Shown here in pieces: positions 1 through 7,438 of a DNA stretch of 10,219 nt. A program made the translations under genes and the position numbers. Origin of the DNA: ChocPot-Mid sp964511865 (GTDB lineage: Bacteria; Bacteroidota; Ignavibacteria; Kapaibacteriales; UBA2268); contig CAZEHW010000123.1 of NCBI GenBank assembly GCA_964511865.1, positions 1-10,219 on the forward strand, in the 5' to 3' direction. Numbering within the stretch: position 1 is the first letter of the stretch; each line of letters starts with the position of its first letter. The notes below the pieces were generated by a model. It made no database searches. It was given only the letters and a program-made list of their open reading frames with translations, and was not told where the DNA came from.

Positions 1-2
1 TT

Positions 3-1304
3 TTATCAACTATTTGTCTTTATTCTCAGGCAGGAATGAGATTTGAGGAGTTATCAAAAAGAATAGAAAAATATTATTCAGAGCCCTTGCTTAACGATAT
101 TAAGGAACAATTACCTCAAGGAACTGATTATCGTATTTGGGGATGGGACGTTGGTGATTTTTCCGGTGACAGCTATAACGACCTTGCTTTATCGGTAAAA
201 TTATCCGGTGATAAGAAGAAAACAAATTATGTTTTTCTATTTGTAGACCTGGACGGATATTTAACTAAAGTTGCAGAAATTCCTTTTGAATATGTTGAAA
301 TGCCTCTTGAAATTGGAGTTGTTATAAGGTACGGTATTTGTAATATAACCAAAAAACGTGAGAGATTTAACTGGATAATCAGAGGATTCAAATTTGATAA
401 CGGCGTTCTTATCCAGCAAGATGATTTCGAAACGGAGAAAATTGGCAAATATACTCATGAGAAGACTATTGATTATCTGACTTTAAGAACTAAGGAAAGA
501 TATATTATAACCAACAATAGTACGACAGTGTATTCAACAGACCATTTAATTATACCATCATACTTCAGAAGCAGACTGATTTACAAAGGGTATCAGGATA
601 ATACTTTCAGCAACTATATTGATTATGTTAAATCCGGTGCCTATTACTGGTTTGGGGATGATGACTGTTCTTTTAAAGTCAGTTCTGCCTACGATGACAA
701 ATATCTTTATTTTACAATTGATGTTAAAGACCAGGAAATAGTTAACCCAAGATGTGATACTTGTTGTGGTGATAACGTTGAAATTTGGTTTGATGTTAGC
801 CAGGAGGCAAAAAAAGGAGACAGATTTGTTGAACGTAAAGGCGATAACCTGAAGTTTAGAAAGAAAGTTGAAGCAGGTATATTTTCAATGAATATTTTTC
901 CAGGGGATTTTAAGACTAAAAGAGCTTATGTTAAAGATATAAGCACTACTGATAATCTATATAATTTCCAGAGAGAAGAAATTAATAATATTAAAGCTGT
1001 TTCTTCATTAAGAGAGAATGGTTATGTTCTTAAGATTAAAATACCATTTCTTTTAATAGGATATAAAGCTCCGTTACCTGAAAAGCAGGTAACAACTGAA
1101 TTCGGTTGTACTGTATTAGTGCATGATATAGATAATCCTTTCCGACCTGAAGAGGAAACAGAATTAGCAACATCTGCTTTTGATAAAACTGACCCTGCAA
1201 CTTATGGGACTTTACTTATCATCCCAATGAATCAGTGGTTTGGTTCAGCAAAAAATGTATATAAGGAAAGCATAGTTAAGTCCTTATCAGAATTCGGGTT
1301 TTAG
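3..1304 (+). CDS. Secreted protein with FG-GAP-like motif and CBM9-like domain (5' partial)
   Basis: The first ATG in the window is at 36, but the frame is open to the left edge. The codons before that ATG read LSTICLYSQAG, which looks like the end of a signal peptide (h-region, then S-Q-A cleavage site), so the true start is probably upstream of the window and the mature protein begins near this point. Numbering from the ATG at 36, residues 38-51 carry an FG-GAP/integrin-like calcium motif (D38-V-G-D41-F-S-G-D45-S-Y-N-D49-L-A). Residues about 190-420 resemble the CBM9/DOMON-like beta-sandwich of secreted proteins, with an S-A-Y-D-D-K-Y-L-Y-F strand pair near 215 and G245-D-N-V-E-I-W-F-D. A cysteine cluster C240-D-T-C243-C244 lies between these strands. 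No catalytic motif is visible. The role is inferred only: a periplasmic or surface protein, possibly glycan-binding. It is 199 nt upstream of the atp genes and probably a separate transcription unit. Confidence 0.8.
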   Translation, partial: LSTICLYSQAGMRFEELSKRIEKYYSEPLLNDIKEQLPQGTDYRIWGWDVGDFSGDSYNDLALSVKLSGDKKKTNYVFLFVDLDGYLTKVAEIPFEYVEMPLEIGVVIRYGICNITKKRERFNWIIRGFKFDNGVLIQQDDFETEKIGKYTHEKTIDYLTLRTKERYIITNNSTTVYSTDHLIIPSYFRSRLIYKGYQDNTFSNYIDYVKSGAYYWFGDDDCSFKVSSAYDDKYLYFTIDVKDQEIVNPRCDTCCGDNVEIWFDVSQEAKKGDRFVERKGDNLKFRKKVEAGIFSMNIFPGDFKTKRAYVKDISTTDNLYNFQREEINNIKAVSSLRENGYVLKIKIPFLLIGYKAPLPEKQVTTEFGCTVLVHDIDNPFRPEEETELATSAFDKTDPATYGTLLIIPMNQWFGSAKNVYKESIVKSLSEFGF

Positions 1305-1424
1305 GTGGCGAGTTGATATATCTTTTTTATTGCTAAAACATTGATTAGTTTATATACTTTATGTATAATTATTACTTAACAAGATTTTTAACAACTTATT
1401 CACAACACAAATAATGTACAAAAA

Positions 1425-1473
1425 TTGATTTTCACTAATATAAATTGTATTTTAGTTGTGTTTATATTATAAA
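1425..1473 (+). promoter_or_regulatory. Candidate sigma70-type promoter(s) for the atp operon
   Basis: Two overlapping -35/-10 style pairs with 17-nt spacing lie in the 199-nt gap before the first atp gene. They are TTGATT (1425-1430) with TATTTT (1448-1453), and TTGTAT (1445-1450) with TATAAA (1468-1473). The gap is the natural place for the operon promoter, but the region is so AT-rich that such matches arise easily by chance. I saw no good Bacteroidetes-type TTTG/TAnnTTTG pair here. The rest of the gap (1305-1424) shows no terminator for the upstream gene. Confidence 0.25.
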
Positions 1474-1503
1474 AAAATTTAATTTTGCAACTTATTCTTT
1501 GAA

Positions 1504-1800
1504 ATGGAAATAATAAATAATGATGAAGATGACTTGATGGGTAAACCACCGATTGATAATAATAAAAAAAATCGGAAGGTGGCAAAAAATCAATCTAAAG
1601 TTAATGTAATGCAAGAGTTAGCTCCATATGCATCCTTAGGATTGCAATTAGTTATAACAATTCTTGTTGGAGCATATGCCGGATGGTGGATTGATGGAAA
1701 ATACGATACAAGTCCTATATTTTTGATTATTTTGACTTTTTTGGGTGCTACTGTAGGAATGGTGACATTTATTAAAACTGCAGTCAAGCGAAAGAAGTAA
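1504..1800 (+). CDS. atpZ: AtpZ/AtpI-like F1Fo ATP synthase accessory membrane protein
   Basis: This is a small membrane protein of the ATPase gene 1 (AtpZ) family, found at the head of many atp operons and thought to help assembly of the c-ring or associated ion homeostasis. The 98-residue product has a charged, Asn/Lys-rich N-terminus (1-36). Two transmembrane hairpin segments follow, at about 43-62 and 70-90. The first contains the family-typical small-residue run G-A-Y-A-G-W-W-I-D (56-64), then D-T-S-P (68-71) before the second helix. A basic tail (KRKK) closes the protein. The start is uncertain: ATG at 1504, ATG at 1537 and ATG at 1609 are all in frame and none has a convincing Shine-Dalgarno sequence; the conserved part begins near residue 36. 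It lies 21 nt before the next membrane gene. Confidence 0.8.
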   Translation: MEIINNDEDDLMGKPPIDNNKKNRKVAKNQSKVNVMQELAPYASLGLQLVITILVGAYAGWWIDGKYDTSPIFLIILTFLGATVGMVTFIKTAVKRKK

Positions 1801-1821
1801 TTAATTTAAGTTAGCAGAAAT

Positions 1822-2109
1822 ATGACTAAAGCTATAATAATTGCCTTTGCCATAACTTTTTTGAATGCTTTGTCTTTATTTATTATTTATAATATAGCAT
1901 TGACAAAAGATTGGGGAGGTTTTAACAAACTGATTTTCGGTTCAATGGTAATACGTTATGCAGTAACATCAGGACTGGTTTGGTTTTGTGTAAGTTATTT
2001 GGAATTAAATGTATTAGCTTTTGCGTTAACTTTTCTTATCTCAACTTTTTTTTTATTGATTGCTGAGATTTTGATTATTCATAAAAAAAGTTTGAATGTT
2101 AAGAAATAG
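1822..2109 (+). CDS. Small AtpI-like membrane protein of the atp operon
   Basis: The 95-residue, very hydrophobic product has about three to four predicted transmembrane segments: about 4-26, 34-58 (containing an R-Y-A-V motif) and 62-88. It ends in a basic tail (HKKSLNVKK). A small protein of this shape between atpZ and atpB is typical of FCB-group atp operons and occupies the position of AtpI/AtpR, which are proposed to assist subunit a/c assembly. The pattern of N-L-A-F-(x)-T-F-L-(x)4-F ending in a conserved Glu in the last helix supports that, but the family is poorly conserved and I assign it by context as much as by sequence. It is co-directional, 21 nt after atpZ and 90 nt before atpB. 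Confidence 0.7.
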   Translation: MTKAIIIAFAITFLNALSLFIIYNIALTKDWGGFNKLIFGSMVIRYAVTSGLVWFCVSYLELNVLAFALTFLISTFFLLIAEILIIHKKSLNVKK

Positions 2110-2199
2110 TTTGTAAAAATTTTGATTATTAGGTTAAATTTGTAGAATACAATATTTGTGAAAAAGTGAATTGTTAATAGTGAAATTTAAGGTTAATTT

Positions 2200-3375
2200 A
2201 TGGCTGATGAAATGATACAAAATAAAAGTGCCGGAGACGGAACTAATAATATTGAACACTCAACAATCGATGCTCAACAGCATGGACAATCAAAAGGTCA
2301 TAGCGAAATGACTGCTGATGAGGTGTTCCCGACACTTCTTGGAAATAATTTAGGTGACCATAGGGAATTTTCATGGTTAGGAATTCATATATGCGAATTG
2401 CCTGTTATAATTTATGACAAACAAGAAGGACTTCACATATATTCCTCAACCAGTTCAATGGTAGCCGATGGAAAATTTACCATGAAAATTCATGGCGAAG
2501 AACATGGCTACAAGTTTGCCGAAAAATCCGACCTTAATCCCGGACATCTTATGCATTGGAAAGCACCTATTGTGAAAACTTCGACAATTCAACCGGCAAA
2601 AGAAAACCATGAATTTTCTGCCGAAGCAGTAACTCTTGATTTATCAGTTACTTCATTAATGGTTTTTCAATGGATTGCTATGATTTTAATATTGACAATA
2701 TTTGGTATTGTTGGCAGGAGATACAAAAAGAATCCAACAAAAGCTCCACATGGAATCCAAAACGCAATCGAAACTTTAGTAGTATTCATAAGAGATGAAG
2801 TGGTTACTCCAAATTGTGGTTCCAAAAGAGCGGCAAAAGGACTTTTACCTTATTTCATTGCTCTATTCTTTTTTATTTTCGTTTTGAACCTCCTTGGTTT
2901 AATTCCCGGAGGACATACTGCTACAGGTGCATTGGCAGTAACAGGAGCATTAGCTATAATTGCATATTTTGTAATTAACATTACCGCTATAAGGGAAACA
3001 GGTATTGGAGGATGGTTGCATCATCTTTTAGGAGGAGCACCAATTTGGCTCTCCCCTATTATGATACCAATTGAGATAATTTCTATGTTAGTTAAGCCCT
3101 TTGCATTGACGATACGTCTTTTTGCGAATATGACAGCCGGACACGTAGTGTTACTTTCTCTTGTGGGTTTGATATTCTTTTTTAAGATTTCGATTGGAAC
3201 AGGTGTTGGATTGGCAATAGCACCTATATCTGTAGCGTTTTCAGTTTTTATGTATTGCCTTGAATTGCTTGTTGCTTTGTTGCAGGCATATATTTTCACT
3301 ATTTTAACAGCAGTGTTTGTCGGATTGGCAATAGGTGAACATGCACATGAGCACGAAGCGGCTCATCAGCATTGA
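2200..3375 (+). CDS. atpB: F1Fo ATP synthase subunit a with long N-terminal domain
   Basis: Subunit a provides the two half-channels for ion passage and contacts the c-ring in the membrane. At 391 residues it is over 100 longer than E. coli AtpB. Residues about 1-148 are a hydrophilic, His-containing domain, with G-D-H near 54 and L-P-V-I-I-Y near 67-72, as seen in Bacteroidota subunit a proteins. The conserved core follows: first helix about 152-171, then about 213-236 (ending N-L-L-G-L-I-P-G), 242-262, and the paired long helices. The essential arginine is R306 in I-R-L-F-A-N-M-T-A-G, equivalent to E. coli R210. Q362 in L-L-Q-A-Y-I-F matches the conserved glutamine of the last helix. The tail is His-rich (HAHEHEAAHQH). 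The frame has a TAA just upstream (2194-2196), so no longer start is possible; no signal peptide is visible. Confidence 0.97.
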   Translation: MADEMIQNKSAGDGTNNIEHSTIDAQQHGQSKGHSEMTADEVFPTLLGNNLGDHREFSWLGIHICELPVIIYDKQEGLHIYSSTSSMVADGKFTMKIHGEEHGYKFAEKSDLNPGHLMHWKAPIVKTSTIQPAKENHEFSAEAVTLDLSVTSLMVFQWIAMILILTIFGIVGRRYKKNPTKAPHGIQNAIETLVVFIRDEVVTPNCGSKRAAKGLLPYFIALFFFIFVLNLLGLIPGGHTATGALAVTGALAIIAYFVINITAIRETGIGGWLHHLLGGAPIWLSPIMIPIEIISMLVKPFALTIRLFANMTAGHVVLLSLVGLIFFFKISIGTGVGLAIAPISVAFSVFMYCLELLVALLQAYIFTILTAVFVGLAIGEHAHEHEAAHQH

Positions 3376-3380
3376 GAAAG

Positions 3381-3407
3381 TTTAATTAGTTTAATTAGTT
3401 TAATGAG
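3381..3407 (+). repeat. Three tandem 9-bp units after atpB
   Basis: The unit tttaattag occurs at 3381-3389 and 3390-3398, and a third copy with one run altered (tttaatgag) at 3399-3407. It lies directly after the atpB stop codon in the 126-nt spacer before atpE. It is too AT-rich to form a stable hairpin. A slippage-made simple repeat is the plainest reading. Confidence 0.7.
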
Positions 3408-3492
3408 TTCAATTTAGATAATAAGTTTGAAAGTAAAATTTAATTAAAATAAATGTTCTTTAATATAATATAGTTTTATTCAATTTTTTTTT

Positions 3493-3498
3493 GGAGGA
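3493..3498 (+). promoter_or_regulatory. Strong Shine-Dalgarno site of atpE
   Basis: GGAGGA ends 3 nt before the atpE ATG at 3502 and follows a run of T. It is the best match to the anti-Shine-Dalgarno sequence in this window; the other genes have weak or no such sites. Strong initiation at atpE fits the need for many c subunits (a ring) per ATP synthase. That purpose is inferred. Confidence 0.8.
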
Positions 3499-3501
3499 AT
3501 A

Positions 3502-3723
3502 ATGGATTTAGGAACTCTTGGAGCAGGTTTGGGTGCTGGTATAACAGTAATTGGCGCCGGTTTGGGTATTGGACGTTTAGCAACAGCAGCATTGGAAGCC
3601 GGTGCACGTCAACCTGAAGTTGCAGGCGATGCAAGAACAACCATGATTATTGCAGCAGCTCTTATCGAGGGCGTTGCTTTGTTTTCATGCGTTATTTGTA
3701 TGTTGTTAGTTGTTATGAAATAA
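3502..3723 (+). CDS. atpE: F1Fo ATP synthase subunit c
   Basis: This is the rotor-ring subunit. The 73-residue protein is a two-helix hairpin with the glycine-rich first helix (G18-A-G-L-G-I-G24), the polar loop A35-R-Q-P-E39 that contacts gamma/epsilon, and a second helix bearing the ion-binding carboxylate E56 (E. coli D61). Compared with the Na+-binding c subunit of Ilyobacter tartaricus, the positions of Q32, S66 and Y70 are occupied here by I23, G57 and F61, so the usual Na+ ligands are missing and H+ coupling is expected. It follows a 126-nt spacer with a strong ribosome binding site and is followed by two hairpins, both of which may raise its expression relative to its neighbours. Confidence 0.97.
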   Translation: MDLGTLGAGLGAGITVIGAGLGIGRLATAALEAGARQPEVAGDARTTMIIAAALIEGVALFSCVICMLLVVMK

Positions 3724-3729
3724 TTACTA

Positions 3730-3753
3730 TTCATCCTTAATTCTTAGGATGAA
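3730..3753 (+). promoter_or_regulatory. Hairpin 1 downstream of atpE
   Basis: TTCATCCT (3730-3737) pairs perfectly with AGGATGAA (3746-3753) across an 8-nt loop, 6 nt after the atpE stop codon. It is followed by AAAATTT rather than a T run, so it is not a standard terminator. A position directly behind a gene needed in excess suggests a block to 3' exonuclease decay. That function is inferred. Confidence 0.6.
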
Positions 3754-3762
3754 AATTTAATT

Positions 3763-3788
3763 GGCGTACACTTTCTATGGTGTACGCC
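3763..3788 (+). terminator. Hairpin 2 downstream of atpE: possible partial terminator or mRNA stabiliser
   Basis: GGCGTACAC (3763-3771) and GTGTACGCC (3780-3788) form a perfect 9-bp stem with an 8-nt loop. This is unusually GC-rich for the local sequence. The tract after it is CGATTTTAAAT, only four T in a row, so termination would be incomplete at best; the downstream atp genes need read-through. I read it as an attenuator or mRNA 3'-end stabiliser for atpE. Confidence 0.5.
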
Positions 3789-3833
3789 CGATTTTAAATA
3801 ATGATAATTCACAAAAAATAAACAGGACAAGTA

Positions 3834-4328
3834 ATGGAAAGTATTATGAATATTGACCCGGGTCTCATTGTATGGACTCTGGTAAACTTTGGCATATTCC
3901 TAACATTAATTTTACTATTAGGAACAAAACCAATTTTAAACGGCTTAAATGCCCGTGAAAACAAAATCAAGGAATCTATTGAAGCTGCAGAAAACGCAAA
4001 AACTGAAGCACAAAAACTATTTCAGGAAACTGAAAAGAAACTCAGCCAGGCACAAAAAGAAATGAATGAAATTATTGCAAAAGGCAGAGAACAAGCAGAA
4101 AAAATAATTACTAAAGCATCTGATGAAGCAGAAGCGATTAGAAGACAAAAAGTCGAAGATGCTAAATTCGAAATCGAGAAGAGTAAAGAAAATGCCATAA
4201 AACAACTACGAACAGAAGTTGCTGATTTGGTTGTTCTTGCTACCGGAAAAATTCTTGATGAAACTTTGGATAAAGACAAACATTACAAAATGATTGAACA
4301 GTACATAGATATGCTTCCAAATAATTAA
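3834..4328 (+). CDS. atpF: F1Fo ATP synthase subunit b
   Basis: This is the peripheral stalk subunit, which holds F1 against rotation by linking subunit a to delta/alpha. The 164-residue product has one N-terminal transmembrane helix (about 10-30, I-V-W-T-L-V-N-F-G-I-F), a conserved K-P-I-L after it, then a long charged Ala/Glu/Lys-rich coiled coil (about 38-130) and a C-terminal delta-binding segment. The length is normal for b. AGGA about 8 nt upstream supports the ATG at 3834 over the in-frame ATG at 3846. There is a single b gene and no b' paralogue here. It is 13 nt before atpH, so the two are surely co-transcribed. Confidence 0.95.
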   Translation: MESIMNIDPGLIVWTLVNFGIFLTLILLLGTKPILNGLNARENKIKESIEAAENAKTEAQKLFQETEKKLSQAQKEMNEIIAKGREQAEKIITKASDEAEAIRRQKVEDAKFEIEKSKENAIKQLRTEVADLVVLATGKILDETLDKDKHYKMIEQYIDMLPNN

Positions 4329-4341
4329 TAATGAAAAGGAT

Positions 4342-4884
4342 ATGAAAGAATACAAAGTATCTCATCGCTATGCAAAGGCACTTATAGAATCTGCAAAAAA
4401 GGAAGGTGTTGTTGATATAATTAGCAAAGACTTTGAGTCAATTAAAATGACTTTTCTAATGTCAAAAGAACTACGGCATTTTGCCGGTAGTCCTGTTATT
4501 CAGCTTTGGCGTAAGAAAAAGGTTTTCAACGAGATTTTTCACGAAGAAAATATCAGTAAATTGACAATGGAATTTTTAATACTTCTTATTGACAAAAGAA
4601 GAGGTGACCTTATTTTAAGTATTATTAGTGAATTTGAAAAGCAATATGATTTATTAAATAATAGGTTACCAATTAAGGTTGAATCTGCTATAGAACTTGA
4701 CGACAAAATAAAAAATCGGATAATTAAAAATGTTGCCGACAAAACAAAAATGGAAATTATTCCTGAATATGGAATAAATCAAGATTTAAAAGGCGGAATA
4801 ATGGTAAGAATAGATGATTGGGTTTTTGATGCTTCCATTAAAAACCAACTAAAAAGATTAAAAACACAGCTTATTGATGGCTGA
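4342..4884 (+). CDS. atpH: F1Fo ATP synthase subunit delta
   Basis: Delta (OSCP family) joins the top of the alpha3beta3 head to the b stalk. The 180-residue length is typical. The N-terminal helical domain starts with the family's R-Y-A-K-A-L (9-14), continues with a segment like L-I-L-L-I-D-K-R-R-G-D-L (about 79-90), and the C-terminal domain carries K-G-G-I-M-V-R-I-D-D (about 150-159) and then F-D-A-S-I-K-N-Q-L. It sits in the conserved order b-delta-alpha. An AGGA lies only 1 nt before the ATG, too close to be an ideal Shine-Dalgarno site, so translation may be coupled to atpF. Confidence 0.95.
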   Translation: MKEYKVSHRYAKALIESAKKEGVVDIISKDFESIKMTFLMSKELRHFAGSPVIQLWRKKKVFNEIFHEENISKLTMEFLILLIDKRRGDLILSIISEFEKQYDLLNNRLPIKVESAIELDDKIKNRIIKNVADKTKMEIIPEYGINQDLKGGIMVRIDDWVFDASIKNQLKRLKTQLIDG

Positions 4885-4955
4885 TTAAAAGTTTAAAGTC
4901 TAATAATAGTGGAAAAAGAATTTAATATTATAAAGTATAAGTAAAGGAATGAATT

Positions 4956-6506
4956 ATGGTAGATGTTCGTCCGGAAGAAATTTCTGCGATATTAAGACGC
5001 CAACTATCGGGTTTTGAAAAAGAAGCTGATATTTATGAAGTAGGTACAGTACTTCAGATTGGTGACGGAGTTGCAAGAGTTTACGGTTTAACGAAAGTTA
5101 TGGCATCGGAATTAGTGGAATTTCCGAATGATGTTTTCGGTATGGTCCTGAACCTCGAGGAAGATAACGTTGGTGTTATGCTTTTTGGAGAAGACAGCTT
5201 GGTCAAGGAAGGTGATATTGTCAAGAGAACAGGAAAAATTGCTTCTGTTCCGGTAGGTAAAGAATTATTGGGACGAGTTGTGAACCCTTTGGGGATTCCA
5301 ATAGACGGTAAAGGTCCAGTTAATACAACTCAAGCTCTTCCTATGGAAAGAAAAGCACCCGGTGTGTTACCGCGGCAACCTGTTAAAGAGGCAATGCAAA
5401 CAGGTATTAAATTTATTGATGCTTTGATTCCAATCGGAAGAGGGCAAAGAGAATTGATTATCGGTGACCGCCAGACCGGTAAAACAGCTGTTGCATTGGA
5501 TACAATTATTAATCAAAAGTTTACGCATACGGAAGAAGCCAAAAAGCTGGGAATTGACCCTGTTTATTGTATCTATGTTGCTATAGGTCAGAAAGGTTCA
5601 ACAGTGGCACAGGTAGTGAGTTACCTTGAAGAGTTTGGAGCAATGGAATATACTACTATAGTAGCTGCAAATGCATCTGACCCTGCACCATTACAGTTCA
5701 TTGCCCCATATTGCGGCTGTTCGATGGGAGAATATTTCAGGGATAACGGAATGCACTCATTGTTGATTTATGATGACTTATCAAAGCAGGCAGCGGCTTA
5801 TCGTCAGGTATCATTGCTTTTGAGAAGACCTCCCGGACGTGAAGCATATCCCGGTGATATTTTTTACTTGCATAGCAGACTTTTAGAGAGAGCTGCAAAA
5901 TATTCAGATGCTAATGGTGGTGGTTCTTTAACGGCTTTACCTGTTATTGAAACTCAAGCAGGTGATGTTGCCGCATACATTCCGACAAATGTTATTTCTA
6001 TTACAGACGGTCAGATATATCTCGAGCCAAACCTGTTTAATGCAGGTATAAGACCGGCTATAAATGTTGGTATCTCTGTCTCTCGTGTTGGTGGTAATGC
6101 ACAGATTAAAGCTATGAAAAAAATTGCCGGACCTTTAAAATTAGGATTAGCTCAATACAGGGAACTGGAAGCATTTGCTAAGTTTGGTTCTGACCTTGAT
6201 AAATCAACGCAACAGCAGTTGAGACGAGGTGCCAGATTAACTGAAATATTGAAACAGCTACAATTTGCTCCTATACCTGTTGAAAAACAAGTTGTTTTGA
6301 TATGGACAGCAACTAAAGGATATTTGGATGATTTGAAAGTTGAATCTTTGTCAAGATATGAGAAAGAATTGTATGAATTTTTAGATAATTCATGTCCTGA
6401 ATTATTGGAAGAAATAATTACTAAAAAGGAAATGACTGACGATTTGGTAGCGAAACTTGAAAAAGCTGTTAAGCCATTTGTTGAGAATTTCAAGAAAACA
6501 ATGTAG
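4956..6506 (+). CDS. atpA: F1Fo ATP synthase subunit alpha
   Basis: This is the non-catalytic nucleotide-binding subunit of F1. The 516-residue product is full length. It has the N-terminal beta-barrel (about 25-95), the P-loop G170-D-R-Q-T-G-K-T177, and the alpha/beta signature P367-A-I-N-V-G-I-S-V-S-R-V-G-G. R377 in that signature is the arginine that reaches into the catalytic site (E. coli R376). The helical C-terminal domain follows. AAAGGA about 7 nt upstream supports the start. In most bacteria the gamma gene follows directly; here hldD intervenes after 50 nt. Confidence 0.98.
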   Translation: MVDVRPEEISAILRRQLSGFEKEADIYEVGTVLQIGDGVARVYGLTKVMASELVEFPNDVFGMVLNLEEDNVGVMLFGEDSLVKEGDIVKRTGKIASVPVGKELLGRVVNPLGIPIDGKGPVNTTQALPMERKAPGVLPRQPVKEAMQTGIKFIDALIPIGRGQRELIIGDRQTGKTAVALDTIINQKFTHTEEAKKLGIDPVYCIYVAIGQKGSTVAQVVSYLEEFGAMEYTTIVAANASDPAPLQFIAPYCGCSMGEYFRDNGMHSLLIYDDLSKQAAAYRQVSLLLRRPPGREAYPGDIFYLHSRLLERAAKYSDANGGGSLTALPVIETQAGDVAAYIPTNVISITDGQIYLEPNLFNAGIRPAINVGISVSRVGGNAQIKAMKKIAGPLKLGLAQYRELEAFAKFGSDLDKSTQQQLRRGARLTEILKQLQFAPIPVEKQVVLIWTATKGYLDDLKVESLSRYEKELYEFLDNSCPELLEEIITKKEMTDDLVAKLEKAVKPFVENFKKTM

Positions 6507-6556
6507 TTAATTGGCAATTGAAATTTGACAATTGATAATTATAAAAAAAGAAAAAT

Positions 6557-7438
6557 ATGTTAGTATTAACGGGCGGAGCCGGATTTATAGGTTCATGCTT
6601 TCTAAAGAAGCTGAATGATGAAGGTATTAGCGAAATTATAGTAGTTGACCGCCTGGGAGAAGGTGAAAAATGGAAAAATCTTGTTGGTAAAAAATTTGCA
6701 AGATTTATTCATAAGGACAACTTTCTCGAGCAGCTCTTTGACAGTAGTTTGGAAGAAAATATTGAAGCAATCGTTCACATAGGAGCATGTTCTGCTACAA
6801 CTGAACGTGATGCTGACTATATGTTTGAAAATAACCTTAATTATAGCATTGAACTTGCTACTTATGCGGCTGAAAATGACATCAGATTTATTTATGCAAG
6901 CAGTGCGGCAACTTATGGTGATGGTAGTCAAGGTTATTCGGATGAAATTTTTGAAGATTTGAGACCTTTGAATGTTTATGGTTTATCAAAAAACCTTTTT
7001 GACAACTGGGTTATAGACCATGGGTTAGAATCAACTTTTACAGGTTTGAAATTTTTCAATGTTTTTGGTCCTAATGAATACCATAAAGGTGAAATGGCAA
7101 GTATGATTTACAAATCATTCCTGCAAATTGAAAACCTTGGTAAAGTCCGATTATTTAAATCTAATAATCCTGACTATAAAGATGGTGAACAAAAACGGGA
7201 TTTTATATATGTCAAAGATGCAATTAAGGTTCTTTGGAAGATGATAAGTATGAAGAATTTTTCCGGTATATATAATTTAGGTACTGGAAAAGCGAGAACA
7301 TGGAATGATTTGGTTAATTCAGTATTTCAAGCTTTGGATAAAGAGCCGAATATTGAATATATTGATATGCCCGAATCACTAAAAGGTCAATATCAAAACT
7401 TTACTCAAGCTGATATGGGAAAACTTCATAGAAAATAG
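6557..7438 (+). CDS. hldD: ADP-L-glycero-D-manno-heptose 6-epimerase, C-terminus disrupted
   Basis: HldD (RfaD) makes ADP-L-glycero-D-manno-heptose for the LPS inner core from its D,D epimer, using bound NADP+. The 293-residue reading frame has the extended-SDR Rossmann motif G6-G-A-G-F-I-G12, S115-S-A-A-T-Y-G, and the catalytic Y141-G-L-S-K145. HldD-typical blocks include H-I-G-A-C-S-A-T-T-E, F-N-V-F-G-P-N-E-Y-H-K-G-x-M-A-S, K-R-D-F-I-Y-V and L-K-G-Q-Y-Q-N-F-T-Q-A-D. It stops right after Q-A-D-M-G-K-L-H-R-K, about 24 residues short of E. coli HldD (310 aa). The missing end is partly readable in another frame just after. All visible active-site residues are intact, so it may be a recently damaged gene, a functional truncated enzyme or an assembly error. 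It is unrelated to ATP synthesis yet lies within the atp cluster. Confidence 0.9.
   Translation: MLVLTGGAGFIGSCFLKKLNDEGISEIIVVDRLGEGEKWKNLVGKKFARFIHKDNFLEQLFDSSLEENIEAIVHIGACSATTERDADYMFENNLNYSIELATYAAENDIRFIYASSAATYGDGSQGYSDEIFEDLRPLNVYGLSKNLFDNWVIDHGLESTFTGLKFFNVFGPNEYHKGEMASMIYKSFLQIENLGKVRLFKSNNPDYKDGEQKRDFIYVKDAIKVLWKMISMKNFSGIYNLGTGKARTWNDLVNSVFQALDKEPNIEYIDMPESLKGQYQNFTQADMGKLHRK

Noticed and set aside
1309..1329. GATATATC followed by six T after the first gene, as a terminator
   Set aside because: The palindrome has no room for a loop and almost no GC, so a stable stem is unlikely.
2068..2130. 12-bp direct repeat attttgattatt (2068-2079 and 2119-2130), with a similar word near 1720
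   Set aside because: The word is very AT-rich and arises from Leu-Ile-Ile codons in membrane proteins; chance is enough.
6152..6517. 121-codon reverse-strand open frame inside the 3' end of atpA
   Set aside because: It lies opposite a highly conserved gene, has Ser/Asn-rich composition typical of antisense frames and has no ribosome binding site or homology I recognise.
6514..6533. Two CAATTG palindromes forming a possible hairpin between atpA and hldD
   Set aside because: The 6-bp AT-rich stem is too weak, there is no T tract, and a terminator here would cut off atpG.
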